64,000 bases of DNA, taken from NCBI RefSeq assembly GCF_016859125.1, contig NZ_CP069338.1, forward strand, positions 7,007,501 through 7,071,500, given 5' to 3'. Source of the stretch: Archangium violaceum (GTDB lineage Bacteria; Myxococcota; Myxococcia; Myxococcales; Myxococcaceae). The translations under genes and the position numbers were made by a program. Below are positions 9,301 through 17,776 of this stretch, one piece after another. How positions within the stretch are numbered: the first letter of the stretch is position 1; each line of letters begins with the position of its first letter. The notes under the pieces are model-generated. The model was not told where the DNA came from. It saw nothing but the letters and a program-made list of their open reading frames with translations, and made no database searches.

Positions 9301-11674
9301 CTTCGACGTGGTGTTCGCCGAGGGCCAGCGCCGCTTCCTGGAGACGCTGACGCCGTACGCGCGCCAGTTCCTCCCCACCATGCCGCGTCCGGACGTGGAG
9401 CGCATCAGCAGCATCCCGCCGTCCGTGGCGCTGGAGCAGCGCACCTCGCGCGCGGGCGCCACCAGCACCGTGGCCACCGTCACCGAGGTGGCCCACTACC
9501 TGCGCCTCCTCTTCGCCAAGCTGGGCCAGCCCCACTGCCCGCGTGACGGCGAGCCCATCGCCTCCACCACGCCCGAGGTCCTCTACGCGCAGCTCACCGC
9601 GATGAAGGGGGATGGCACGGTGCTCGCCCCCGCCGTGCGGGCGCGCAAGGGGACCTACCTGGACGTCTTCACCGCCGCCGCGCGCGCGGGCATCGAGACG
9701 GCCATCGCCGACGGGAAGGTGGTCTCCACGGACCAGCCGCCGCAGCTCGTGAAGTCGCGCGAGCACGACATCGACCTCGTCATGTACCAGGGCAAGCTGG
9801 CGAAGCTGCCGCGCGAGGTGTTCGACAAGGCCCTCACCTGGGGCAAGGGCGCGCTGAAGGTGCGCGGTACCGGCAACAAGGAGACGCTCCTGTCCAGCGA
9901 GCGCACCTGTCCCGTCTGCGGTTTCTCCGTTCCGGAGATGGACCCGCGGTGGTTCTCCTTCAACACGAAGCAGGGCCGGTGCGTGGACTGCGAGGGGACG
10001 GGCGTGGAAGGCGGCGCCGAGGCGCTGGCCGAGGGCCGTTCCGACTCCTGCCGCACCTGCGAGGGCTCGCGCCTGGAGCCGGTGCCTCGCGCCGTGAAGC
10101 TGGAGGGCCTGCGCTATCACGAGGTGGTGCGGCAGTCCGTCACCGCCGCCCTGGCGCGGGTGCGCGAGTGGAAGTTCCGTGGGGACCGGGCGCTGCTCGG
10201 CGAGCCGTCCCGCCAGGAGCTGCTGCGGCGCATGGAGTTCCTGGACCGCGTGGGGCTGGGCTACCTGTCGCTGGACCGGAACGCGTCCACGCTCTCGGGT
10301 GGCGAGATGCAGCGGCTGCGACTGTCCGCGCAGCTGGGCGCGGGCCTCACCGGCGCGATGTACGTGCTGGACGAGCCCACCATTGGCCTGCACCCGCGTG
10401 ACACCCACCGGCTGCTGTCCAACCTGCGCGCGCTGGTGGACACGGGCTCCACCGTGCTGGTGGTGGAGCACGACACGGACACCATCCGCGCGGCGGACCA
10501 CCTGCTCGAGCTGGGGCCCACCGGAGGCAGGGGGGGCGGACGCATCCTCGCCGAAGGCCCGCCCGAGAAGGTGCTACAGGTCGAGGACGCGCCCACGGCC
10601 CGCGCGCTCCGCGAGCCCGCCGTACTGGCCGGCACGCCCCGGGGCTCGCCGGAGAATTGGATCGAGCTGAAGGACGCTCGCGCCAACAACCTGAAGGGCG
10701 TGGACCTGCGCATCCCCGTGGGGCGGCTGACCGTGGTGTCGGGTGTGTCGGGCTCGGGAAAGAGCACCCTGGTGCGCCAGGTGCTGTACCCGGCCCTGCG
10801 TGAGAAGCTCGGGCTGGTGACGACGCGCCCGGGGCCCTTCAAGTCCCTCAGGGGGACGGAGGCCATCCGCCGGGTGCTGGCCGTGGACCAGTCGCCCATC
10901 GGACGCACGCCGCGCTCGGTGCCCGCCACCTTCCTGGGTCTCTGGGACGAGCTGCGCCGGGCCTTCGCCGCGACTCCCGAGGCCAAGCTGCGCGGCTTCA
11001 GCCCCGCGCGGTTCTCGTTCAACACCGCGTCGGGTGGCCGGTGCACGGCGTGCGACGGGCAGGGAGCCATCTCGCACGAGATGTCCTTCCTCCCGGATGT
11101 GGTCACCCCCTGCGAGGCCTGCGGCGGGGCGCGCTTCGACGCGGCCACGCTCGAGGTGCGCTACCACGGGCTGACCATCGGTGACGTGCTGCGCCTGTCG
11201 GCGGACGAGGCCAAGGATGTCTTCCACGCGCTGCCGAAGGTGGCCGCGCCGCTGTCCTGCCTGTCGGACCTGGGCGTGGGCTACCTGCAACTCGGGCAGG
11301 GCTCGAACACGCTGTCCGGCGGCGAGGCGCAGCGGTTGAAGCTGGCCGCGGAGCTCACCGCGTCCACGCGCCACGAGCCCACGCTGTACGTGCTCGACGA
11401 GCCCACCACGGGTTTGCACCTGGGGGACGTGTCGAAGCTGATCGCCTTCTTGCGCAGGTTGGTGGACCGTGGGGACTCGCTGGTGGTCATCGAGCACCAC
11501 CCGAGCGTCATCGCCTCGGCGGACCACGTGGTGGAACTGGGGCCGGAAGGCGGCGAGGCGGGTGGGCTCATCGTGGCGGAGGGGACACCCCAGGAGGTCG
11601 CGCGGCTGAAGACGGCCACGGGCCGGGTGCTCAAGTCACTGTTGGCTTCGCCAGCCCCCAAGGGGAGGCTGTGA
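6383..11674 (+). CDS. uvrA: double-length UvrA-like excinuclease ATPase (four ABC domains)
   Basis: About 1763 residues, nearly twice the usual 940 of UvrA. Two complete UvrA-like halves are fused in tandem. Walker A loops lie near residues 33, 616, 962 and 1453. Each is paired with an LSGGE(A/M)QR signature and a DEP(T/S)xGLH Walker B (near 468, 807, 1303 and 1643). Each half has UvrA Cys motifs for zinc, for example [18 protein letters not shown] and CTACDGQG. UvrA recognises DNA lesions and loads UvrB. The ATG at 6383 matches UvrA N-termini ([11 protein letters not shown]). A TTG at 6344 after GAAGGA is an alternative. Tandem UvrA of this size is known in chlamydiae. Whether this is the cell's main UvrA or a specialised copy cannot be decided here. 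Confidence 0.9.
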   Translation: MHKTHLVGARTHNLQSLSVDLAEGELVCLTGVSGSGKSSLALDTLYAEGQRRFVESFSPYARQFLERLERPPMDNLEPVAAGVAVDRRAPVKSSRSTVATLADVEAYLSALFTREAMPVCPTCGVEAVRTDARVAATATLAAEPDALAVLAFPLRIADTAEFLDVRARLLKEGFHRLVVRGEVRELESLRPSEATDSAGVAHVVVDRVKLAQGQLGRVTAALESAWAMGNGEAVAFTPSGTRRIRRGLVCPQCAREFEQARPGLFSYQSPTGACPTCRGFGRTIGIDWDKVVPNPALSLEKGAIRPWSGKTSEWERKMLFRYAREQGIPLDKPWGQLTPAQRERVLEGEGDYDGGRVYPGVRAWFRWMESRTYKMHVRVLLSRYRAYSLCESCKGARLNESARAWRVGGLDLAAWHGLELSDARARLDSLRTHTGQGELARRELANRLGYLERVGLGYLTLDRPARTLSGGEAQRVSLTAALGTSLTGALFVLDEPTVGLHPADVGPLTGAMAELATRGNIALVIEHDPLVIRSAHRVLELGPGAGKHGGRLCFDGTPRELAKRAELPTGRLLSGTGEEKRTPRERTGELVVRNARAHNLQGVSVRVPLGVLCAITGPSGSGKSTLMDEVLYRHLGRALGEKDVEAPGEADGVDGLEAVERVTFVDQSPLGRTSRGNAATYTKAWDRLRERFASEPEAEVRGLTSAHFSFNVDKGRCEACSGEGYETVEMQFLADVSLLCPVCRGRRFKEEVLAIRHHGLSVADVLELTVDEVLERFADDKPLARALGPVSRLGLGYLPLGQPLSTLSGGEAQRLKLARALASEAKGSLFLIDEPSAGLHDADVRQVLAALHELVARGASVVVVDHDLVVMRGADWIIDLGPGGGRNGGRLVAEGTPEQLVSRGEGLTAAALRGTLVEPVVPGKRGKGPAEVPPAIEVEHAREHNLQEVSCRIPLGKMTVVTGPSGSGKSSLVFDVVFAEGQRRFLETLTPYARQFLPTMPRPDVERISSIPPSVALEQRTSRAGATSTVATVTEVAHYLRLLFAKLGQPHCPRDGEPIASTTPEVLYAQLTAMKGDGTVLAPAVRARKGTYLDVFTAAARAGIETAIADGKVVSTDQPPQLVKSREHDIDLVMYQGKLAKLPREVFDKALTWGKGALKVRGTGNKETLLSSERTCPVCGFSVPEMDPRWFSFNTKQGRCVDCEGTGVEGGAEALAEGRSDSCRTCEGSRLEPVPRAVKLEGLRYHEVVRQSVTAALARVREWKFRGDRALLGEPSRQELLRRMEFLDRVGLGYLSLDRNASTLSGGEMQRLRLSAQLGAGLTGAMYVLDEPTIGLHPRDTHRLLSNLRALVDTGSTVLVVEHDTDTIRAADHLLELGPTGGRGGGRILAEGPPEKVLQVEDAPTARALREPAVLAGTPRGSPENWIELKDARANNLKGVDLRIPVGRLTVVSGVSGSGKSTLVRQVLYPALREKLGLVTTRPGPFKSLRGTEAIRRVLAVDQSPIGRTPRSVPATFLGLWDELRRAFAATPEAKLRGFSPARFSFNTASGGRCTACDGQGAISHEMSFLPDVVTPCEACGGARFDAATLEVRYHGLTIGDVLRLSADEAKDVFHALPKVAAPLSCLSDLGVGYLQLGQGSNTLSGGEAQRLKLAAELTASTRHEPTLYVLDEPTTGLHLGDVSKLIAFLRRLVDRGDSLVVIEHHPSVIASADHVVELGPEGGEAGGLIVAEGTPQEVARLKTATGRVLKSLLASPAPKGRL

Positions 11675-11806
11675 GGACGTAATCGCAGGTCTGGCGGGCG
11701 CATCATGGGGGGAAGAAATCGTCGACTCCGTCGTTCGTAGGAGCCCAGGGGCTCGTCCTTGCTGGAGTTTCCTCCAGGGCGTGCCCTAGAGTCGGATACG
11801 CCCCTC

Positions 11807-12529
11807 ATGCGCTGTCCTTCCTGCCAGAACGAGAACGATGCCGGTGCCGCCTGGTGCGATATGTGCGGCATGGACCTGACGCCCCCCAAGCCGGCTCCGG
11901 CCGTCGGGAGCGCTCCCGTGCCCCCGTCTCCCCAGCAGCCAGCCAACCCGCATCAAAAACGTCACACCGTCTTCGAGCCGGATCCGGCGGCTCCTCCTCC
12001 CGCCCCTCAACGGGGCGCGGACTTCTTCGCCAATCCGCCTCCGCCGCGGCCTACCTTCGACCCGCGCGACCCCTTCGCCGCCGCGTCCATTCCGGCCGCT
12101 CCGGCTCCCGCTCCCGCCGTCATGCCGCCGGCTCCCGCCGCTCCGCGCCCCAAGGCCCGGACCTTCGTGGAGACCGCCAACGAGGGCGCGGCCGCGGGGC
12201 TCGTTCGTGGTGCCCTCTTCGAGTACCGCAATCCCTCCGACCCGGGTCGCGTCCACCCGCTGCGCGTCGGGCGCAACGTGCTCGGCCGCAACCCCGAGTG
12301 CGATGTGGTGCTCGACGATGGACGCGTGAGCGGCCAGCACGCCTACCTGTTCATCCGCGCGGAGGACGCCTCGTTCATCGACGTCTCCAGCAACGGCTCC
12401 GTCGTCAACGGCTCCGTCGTCCACGGCGAGCAGGTCGTCCTGCAGAACCAGGCCGTCCTCATGCTGGGAGGGACGACGTTGGTGCTCGTCATCGTCCCCG
12501 AGAAGCTGCTGTCCCGGCGCTCCCAGTGA
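11807..12529 (+). CDS. zinc-ribbon and FHA domain protein
   Basis: 240 residues in three parts. An N-terminal zinc ribbon has CPSCQNEN followed by CDMCG. A Pro/Ala-rich linker runs from about 25 to 135. A C-terminal FHA domain follows from about 150, with VGRNVLGRNPECDV, SGQHAYL and SSNGSVVNG, the conserved Arg, Ser/His and Asn of phosphothreonine binding. It is likely cytoplasmic and reads Ser/Thr-kinase output. It opens the long cluster with VWA, PP2C, tubulin-like and kinase genes; the next gene starts 17 bases after its stop. The ATG at 11807 is chosen because the zinc ribbon begins there. Confidence 0.85.
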   Translation: MRCPSCQNENDAGAAWCDMCGMDLTPPKPAPAVGSAPVPPSPQQPANPHQKRHTVFEPDPAAPPPAPQRGADFFANPPPPRPTFDPRDPFAAASIPAAPAPAPAVMPPAPAAPRPKARTFVETANEGAAAGLVRGALFEYRNPSDPGRVHPLRVGRNVLGRNPECDVVLDDGRVSGQHAYLFIRAEDASFIDVSSNGSVVNGSVVHGEQVVLQNQAVLMLGGTTLVLVIVPEKLLSRRSQ

Positions 12530-12546
12530 GCAGCTCCCGAGGGGGG

Positions 12547-14472
12547 ATGCACATGCATCGCACCGTCTTCATGATCGCGGGTCTGCTCGCCGTCCTTCTC
12601 GTGGGCGCACCCGCGGCGGCAGCGGACAATGGGCTCACCGTGCTCGCGGTACCGCCCGCGTCCAACGGGCAGACGCGGCTCCAGATCGAGGTCACCGATC
12701 CCACCCTCCAGCAGGAGCTCCGCTCCACGGGGGCCTCCCCGGATCGCTTCCGCATCGCCGTGGATCAGGCCGGCGCGCAGGTGACGGATGTCCGCCGGAT
12801 GGCTGACTCCTCCGAGGGTCGTTACACGGTCCTCGCCTTCGATCAGTCCGGGTCGTTCTCCGCGTACTGGTCCCAGGCCTTCGTGTTCGCGAAGGACTAC
12901 GTGGACGCGCTGGGCGCCCGACCCCGGAACCACACCGTCGCGGTCATGACCTTCGGGCAGAGCAAGCGCACCCACTGCGAGGAGCGCACCGCCGCGGCAC
13001 TCGAGGCGTGTCTGGCGAAGGTCCAGCAGCTCGGGACCGTCCAGCGCATCACCCGGCTCAAGTTCTACATTCAGCAGGCCGTGCGTGAGGCCGCGAGCGC
13101 GCAGCCGCTCTCACGTGGTGGCTCGCGCGAGGTCATCGTCTTCACCGATGCCGGCGAGGAGTCGGCCGCGCTCAATGTGAAGGACCTCGCCCGGGAGGCG
13201 CGCGACAAGGGCGTGCGCATCCACCTGGTCGTCTTCAGTGGCCAGGGCAGGGGCAAGGGCTTCGCCCAGCGGCTCGACGAGATGTCCCAGCTCGCCGAGG
13301 GCTCCGGCGGCCGTTACATCCAGGTGGAGGATGGCAATGCCCGGCAGGCGCTCACGGGTCTCGTGGGCGCGTTGGAGCACCTCTACTGGCTGGACGTGGA
13401 CTTCTGTGGCGTGAAGCCCGGGCAGACCTCGGACCGGCTCTCCGTCACGGCCCTCTCGGCTCGTGCCACCACCGCGGCCTGGAGCGATCCGGTCTCCTTC
13501 CGCCAGAGGGCCGAGGGTCGTGCGACCACAGTCTGCCCCAGCACCGTCGCCATGGGACCCTCTCCGGTACGGACGGGTACCGGCTCGAAGACGGGGGCCT
13601 CCGGCTCGGTCAACCCTCCTGGGACGGCAGCGGGCAACTCTGGCTCCACGACGCCGTCTGGTTCCTCGACGGCGACTCCCGGGACGAACTCCACCGGAAG
13701 CGCGGCGGGAAGCCCCGGAGCCTCGACGCCCCCATCCGGGACGGCGGTGGGAGCTCCCGGGGCGGGAATGCAACCCGGTGGCTCGGATTCCCGTGGGCTT
13801 CCCTGGTGGCTGATCGTCCTGCTCATCGGCCTGGGATTCCTCCTGATGCTGGCGCTCATCGCGCTGCTGTCCCGGCGCCGCTCGGAGCCCGCTCCGGCGC
13901 CCCAGGTGTCCGCGCCCGTGGCCGCGCCACCGCCCGCCGCCGAGCCTCCTCCCGCTCAGCCCGAGCCCCCGCCGGCCGCCCCCGCGGTGTGGAAGGATCC
14001 CTTCGCGACCCTGCCGGAGACGCGGCTGGTGGTGGTCAAGGGACCTCCCGGGCTCGAGCCGTTCTACCGGATCCACAAGGGCTCGTTCACCATTGGCGCC
14101 CGGTCGGGCGAGATGGACCTCGCCATCGATCTGCCACAGCTCAGCGGCCACCACGCGACCGTGCAGCTCTTCAAGGCGGGCAATGTCTTCATCAAGGACG
14201 AGCACTCCACCAATGGCACCTTCGTGGACGGGCGCCGCTTGAACCCGGGCGAGCGAGTCCAGGTGAAGCCCGGTCAGAGCATCCGTCTGTCGCAGCAGCT
14301 GGAGCTCACCCTGGTCCAGCCGGGACTCCAGCCCGCCGTCGAGCCCTCCTCCACGGGGGAACCGCTCGTCGCGGCGCCTCCCGCCGCGCCCGTGGCCGCC
14401 CAGCCGTCCGCGGACGCGCCCCGAGCGAAGTCCAAGACCTTCTACGCACCCGCAAGGGGAGATGACGAATGA
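12547..14472 (+). CDS. signal-peptide VWA domain protein with a cytoplasmic FHA domain
   Basis: 641 residues. A signal peptide ends near AAAA at 22-26. A von Willebrand A domain follows with the metal site DQSGS at 99-103. Then comes a Ser/Gly/Thr/Pro-rich stalk (about 340-410), one membrane helix (about 417-440, WWLIVLLIGLGFLLMLALI), a Pro/Ala linker and an FHA domain (about 510-575: FTIGARSGEMDL, LSGHHATV, STNGTFVDG). The order suggests VWA outside the cytoplasm and FHA inside, a transmembrane link between an adhesion-type fold and phosphothreonine signalling. GAGGGGGG precedes the ATG. Its stop overlaps the start of the PP2C gene (ATGA), so the two are translationally coupled. Confidence 0.85.
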   Translation: MHMHRTVFMIAGLLAVLLVGAPAAAADNGLTVLAVPPASNGQTRLQIEVTDPTLQQELRSTGASPDRFRIAVDQAGAQVTDVRRMADSSEGRYTVLAFDQSGSFSAYWSQAFVFAKDYVDALGARPRNHTVAVMTFGQSKRTHCEERTAAALEACLAKVQQLGTVQRITRLKFYIQQAVREAASAQPLSRGGSREVIVFTDAGEESAALNVKDLAREARDKGVRIHLVVFSGQGRGKGFAQRLDEMSQLAEGSGGRYIQVEDGNARQALTGLVGALEHLYWLDVDFCGVKPGQTSDRLSVTALSARATTAAWSDPVSFRQRAEGRATTVCPSTVAMGPSPVRTGTGSKTGASGSVNPPGTAAGNSGSTTPSGSSTATPGTNSTGSAAGSPGASTPPSGTAVGAPGAGMQPGGSDSRGLPWWLIVLLIGLGFLLMLALIALLSRRRSEPAPAPQVSAPVAAPPPAAEPPPAQPEPPPAAPAVWKDPFATLPETRLVVVKGPPGLEPFYRIHKGSFTIGARSGEMDLAIDLPQLSGHHATVQLFKAGNVFIKDEHSTNGTFVDGRRLNPGERVQVKPGQSIRLSQQLELTLVQPGLQPAVEPSSTGEPLVAAPPAAPVAAQPSADAPRAKSKTFYAPARGDDE

Positions 14473-15599
14473 GCCTCCCGTTCTACATCCACGGGAGTAC
14501 CGACGTCGGCCGCCAGCGCGCGCAGAACGAGGATTCCTACCGCATCGTCGCCCAGCCGGACGGTTCCCGACTGCTCGTCGTCTGTGACGGCATGGGAGGC
14601 CACGAGGCCGGTGAGGTGGCCAGCCAGGTGGCCAGCGATCGCATCGTCGAGGTGCTCGCCGCGAGCGCTCCGGACCATCCGCCCCGCGCCCTCTATCAGT
14701 CCTTCATCGAGGCCAATCAGGCCGTGCTCGATGCCGCGCTCACCCGGGGCGCGGAGGGGATGGGGACCACGGGGGTCATCGCCTGGGTGATGGACTCGCG
14801 CTGCTATGTCGGCTGGGTGGGTGACAGCCGCCTCTACCAGTTCCGCGAGGGGGCGCTGGTCGATCGCACGCGAGACCACACGCGGGTGGCGCAGATGGTC
14901 ACCCACGGCATCCTCACGGAGGAGGAAGCCCGGAATCATCCCGACTCGCACGTGCTCGTGCAGGCGCTGGGAGGAAGCGCGGGAGTCCAGAAGCGCTTCA
15001 AGCCCGAGGTGTGGACGGATCCGCTGGAGCTGCGGTCCGGCGACGTGGTGCTGCTGTGCAGCGACGGGCTGTACGACTTCATCGAGGACTTCGAGCTGTA
15101 TCCGCTCATCGAGGGGCTCGACTACCAGGACGCTGTGGCGCGGCTCATCCAGACGGCCAACGAGCGCGGTGGGGCCGACAACATCACGGTCATCCTGCTC
15201 GTGGCGGGACAGCCCGAGGTGCCGCGTACGGTGAAGGATCCCCCTCGGGACCGGCGGGAGACGATCCCGGACGGCATGCCGATACTCGCGCCAGCTCCGG
15301 CTCCGGAGGTGCAGGCCACGTCGGTTCCTCCGAGCGCTCCCGTGGTACAGGCCTCGTCCGCTTCCGAGCCGCAAGGGAAGACGGAGGAGCCCGCGGCGGC
15401 TGCTCGCACCGGACGCCGTGTTCCGCTGTGGTGGTTGCTCGCGACGGGCCTCGTGGCGCTGGGCGTGGGCCTGGTCCTGGGGCTGAGGGCCTCCGAGCCG
15501 CCGCCAGCGCCAGGATCGTCTCCCTCCAGCGCTTCCAGTTCCAATCTGGACGCGGGCGTCGGCATGGGGACGCCTCATACGGAAGTCGGAGGGCAGTGA
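14469..15599 (+). CDS. PP2C-type Ser/Thr protein phosphatase with a C-terminal membrane helix
   Basis: 376 residues. The PPM/PP2C motifs are complete: RAQNEDSYR near 18-25, VCDGMGGHEAGE near 38-49, GDSRLYQFREG, CSDGLYDF near 197 and GGADNITV near 234. The acidic residues bind two divalent metals. A Pro/Ser/Ala-rich linker leads to one membrane helix (about 317-338) and a short tail. The catalytic domain is therefore cytoplasmic and tail-anchored. It would remove phosphate placed by the two Ser/Thr kinases of the same cluster, the partners expected for the FHA domains. It overlaps both neighbours (ATGA upstream, TGATG downstream). Confidence 0.92.
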   Translation: MSLPFYIHGSTDVGRQRAQNEDSYRIVAQPDGSRLLVVCDGMGGHEAGEVASQVASDRIVEVLAASAPDHPPRALYQSFIEANQAVLDAALTRGAEGMGTTGVIAWVMDSRCYVGWVGDSRLYQFREGALVDRTRDHTRVAQMVTHGILTEEEARNHPDSHVLVQALGGSAGVQKRFKPEVWTDPLELRSGDVVLLCSDGLYDFIEDFELYPLIEGLDYQDAVARLIQTANERGGADNITVILLVAGQPEVPRTVKDPPRDRRETIPDGMPILAPAPAPEVQATSVPPSAPVVQASSASEPQGKTEEPAAAARTGRRVPLWWLLATGLVALGVGLVLGLRASEPPPAPGSSPSSASSSNLDAGVGMGTPHTEVGGQ

Positions 15600-17776
15600 T
15601 GGTCCGCGCGCTTCTGGCGCTGCTCACGGTCGTCCCGCTCCTGGTGGCTGCTCCAGTCCTGGCGGGGGGAGAGACCTACTGCGTCGGAGGATACGAGGGG
15701 ACTCCGCCGAACGTGGTGGCCGCGTGCGACATGCCAGACGTCCGTGCGATGCACGCCCGATGGCACTACCACTGCTGGGTCACCAACGGGCAGGAGTGCT
15801 TCGTCTGCTACGACGAGGAGGACAACACCTGCGTCTCGACGTTTCTGCGGCGCAATCCGGGGACCTATCAGCGCGCGGATCCGTACCAATGTGCACGGCT
15901 CTACGGGGAGAAGCACGGCGCGGGCAACCTGGTGGCGCACGTCATCGACGGCCAGCCCGTCACGCCTGGTGCTCCGCCTCCTCCCGTGCAGCTGGAGGCC
16001 CGGGTGGAGCGTATCTCCCCCGGTCCGTATACCGCCGGGGACAAGGTGACCGTGGTGGGGGCGGTCCGTGACGAGCACGGGGCGCTGCGCCGCATCTCCG
16101 GGGGCTCCTTTCGTGTCACCGATGCGAGCGGACAGAGCTCCGAGCTTCGGGGCACCGTGCAGCCGGATGGCACCGTCGTGGCCGACTACTCGCTTCCGGC
16201 CTCCAGCTCCGCCCGCATCGAGTTCATTCCCGTGGCGCCACCACTCGCGGGGAACGAGACGCTCCGTGCGGCGGCTTCCGGAGGCCAGGAGCTGAAGGTG
16301 GAGGTCTGCGGTTTCCGAGCGCGCGTGGTGCAGCCCGCCATGCACGAGGCGCTCGTGTCGGGACAGGCCACCCTGCTGAGCGCCAGACTCTTCGACGCGG
16401 CGGGGCAGGTGCCCGTGAGCGCACCTCCGGCGGGCCTCGAACTGCGATTCAACGTGCAGGTGGAGGGCGAGAAGCCAGAGTCGCTCTCCGCCGATGCCTC
16501 GCTGTCGGCATCATGGACTCCGCCCGCGTCTCCCAAGCCGCGCGAGGTGCGCATCAGCGCGGGAGGCCGCGCGGGCGATCGCGTGGTCTGTCCGGCGGGC
16601 GAGGTCCCCGCCACGGTGAGTGACTTCGGACTCGGCTTCGACACGTCGACGTTGCCGCGCACCTGCTACGTCGGCCTTCCCTGTACGGGGACGGTGCGGC
16701 TCGTGCGCCCGGAGCCTGGGCCGGGCCGCCAGCGGGTGGACGCGCTCCTGGCGGATCCCTCGGTGGAGGCTCTCGTGGTGGATACGGGCGAGGAGCGTTA
16801 CCGCGGTCCTCCCCGGCCGGGCGACCGCTACGAATTCGCCGCCACCTACACCGAGGTCGGAGCCGCGAGTTGGTCGCTCGTGTTCCAGACGCCACGAGGG
16901 CCTGTCTCCATGCCCACGCACGAGGTCCAGGTGCGTCCCCAGCTCGAGTTGAAGCTGCCAGCCGAGCTGGACTTCGGCACCGTCAACGCGGGCACTCCGG
17001 TGACGGAGGCGTGCCAGAAACTCGACTTCAGCCATTCGCGGGGCGCCGAGGAACATCTCCTGGCGCTGCGTGTCGAGGGGCTCGGGAGTTGCCAGTCGCG
17101 CCCGGTGCTGCACTTCCTCAACGCGCTGAACCAGGCGGACGTGCGCGGCCTGGAGCCCGCGTCGGGCACGCAGGCGTTGTTGGATCCCCGAGACCTCCGG
17201 CTCGACATTTGTCTCGAGGTGCCCCGTTGTGCGGGCGAGGTGTCGCCCGAGTCGGCCGTGCTGCGTGTGGTGCCGCTCCCCCCCGAGTTCAAGGCGCAGG
17301 AGAAGACGGTGCGCCTGCGCTGGAAGGTCGAGGGACGGGGCTTCCTCGGCTGTCACGGCGCCTGGGTGTGGCCCTCGCTGGCGCTGCTCGGCTTCGGGGT
17401 GGTGCTCGCCGGTTTCACGCAGCCCGCGCGCTTTCCTCCCGGTGCGTCCATCCGCGTGGCCGGGAGCGAGCGGGGCATCCGTCAGGCCGCCGCCATCCTC
17501 TTGCAGGCGTGTCCCGGCAGCGGCCCTGGCTTCTACCGTGCCGCCCGGTTGGGCCTGCACGGGGATGGCGAGGTGAACGGCCGCACCCGGAACGCGGTCG
17601 TCGTCCTGCGTGCCACGCGAGGGGCCGGTGTGGTGCTGACGGGCACGGGCCCCCTGGAGCAGCAGGATCGCCGCACCCTCAAGTGGGAGCCGGTGGCGGA
17701 GCTGGCCCAGGGCCATGTCCCTTCTCCCTCGGTGCTGTACCGGGCCGGGGGCACGTACTTCAAGGTGGAACTCTAG
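15599..17776 (+). CDS. exported beta-sandwich protein with C-terminal TM and conserved module
   Basis: 725 residues, no firm family. It starts at the ATG overlapping the PP2C stop. A signal peptide (LLALLTVVPLLVAAPVLAGG) is followed by a Cys-rich stretch with CWVTNGQECFVCYDEEDN. Several beta-rich segments follow, then a strand motif ELDFGTVNAG near 460, like the ASH/choice-of-anchor type of Ig-like folds. A membrane helix lies at about 589-608. The last 115 residues (from GASIRVAGSERGIRQAA to TYFKVEL) resemble the C-terminus of the next gene's product. Most of the protein is outside the cytoplasm with the shared module inside. Its role is unknown. Confidence 0.75.
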   Translation: MVRALLALLTVVPLLVAAPVLAGGETYCVGGYEGTPPNVVAACDMPDVRAMHARWHYHCWVTNGQECFVCYDEEDNTCVSTFLRRNPGTYQRADPYQCARLYGEKHGAGNLVAHVIDGQPVTPGAPPPPVQLEARVERISPGPYTAGDKVTVVGAVRDEHGALRRISGGSFRVTDASGQSSELRGTVQPDGTVVADYSLPASSSARIEFIPVAPPLAGNETLRAAASGGQELKVEVCGFRARVVQPAMHEALVSGQATLLSARLFDAAGQVPVSAPPAGLELRFNVQVEGEKPESLSADASLSASWTPPASPKPREVRISAGGRAGDRVVCPAGEVPATVSDFGLGFDTSTLPRTCYVGLPCTGTVRLVRPEPGPGRQRVDALLADPSVEALVVDTGEERYRGPPRPGDRYEFAATYTEVGAASWSLVFQTPRGPVSMPTHEVQVRPQLELKLPAELDFGTVNAGTPVTEACQKLDFSHSRGAEEHLLALRVEGLGSCQSRPVLHFLNALNQADVRGLEPASGTQALLDPRDLRLDICLEVPRCAGEVSPESAVLRVVPLPPEFKAQEKTVRLRWKVEGRGFLGCHGAWVWPSLALLGFGVVLAGFTQPARFPPGASIRVAGSERGIRQAAAILLQACPGSGPGFYRAARLGLHGDGEVNGRTRNAVVVLRATRGAGVVLTGTGPLEQQDRRTLKWEPVAELAQGHVPSPSVLYRAGGTYFKVEL

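Noticed and set aside
6515-10501. Very long open frame (over 1300 codons) on the minus strand inside the uvrA gene
   Set aside because: It mirrors uvrA codon structure and has a low-complexity Arg/His/Gln/Ala/Gly composition with no motif. Long antisense frames are expected at about 70 percent G+C.
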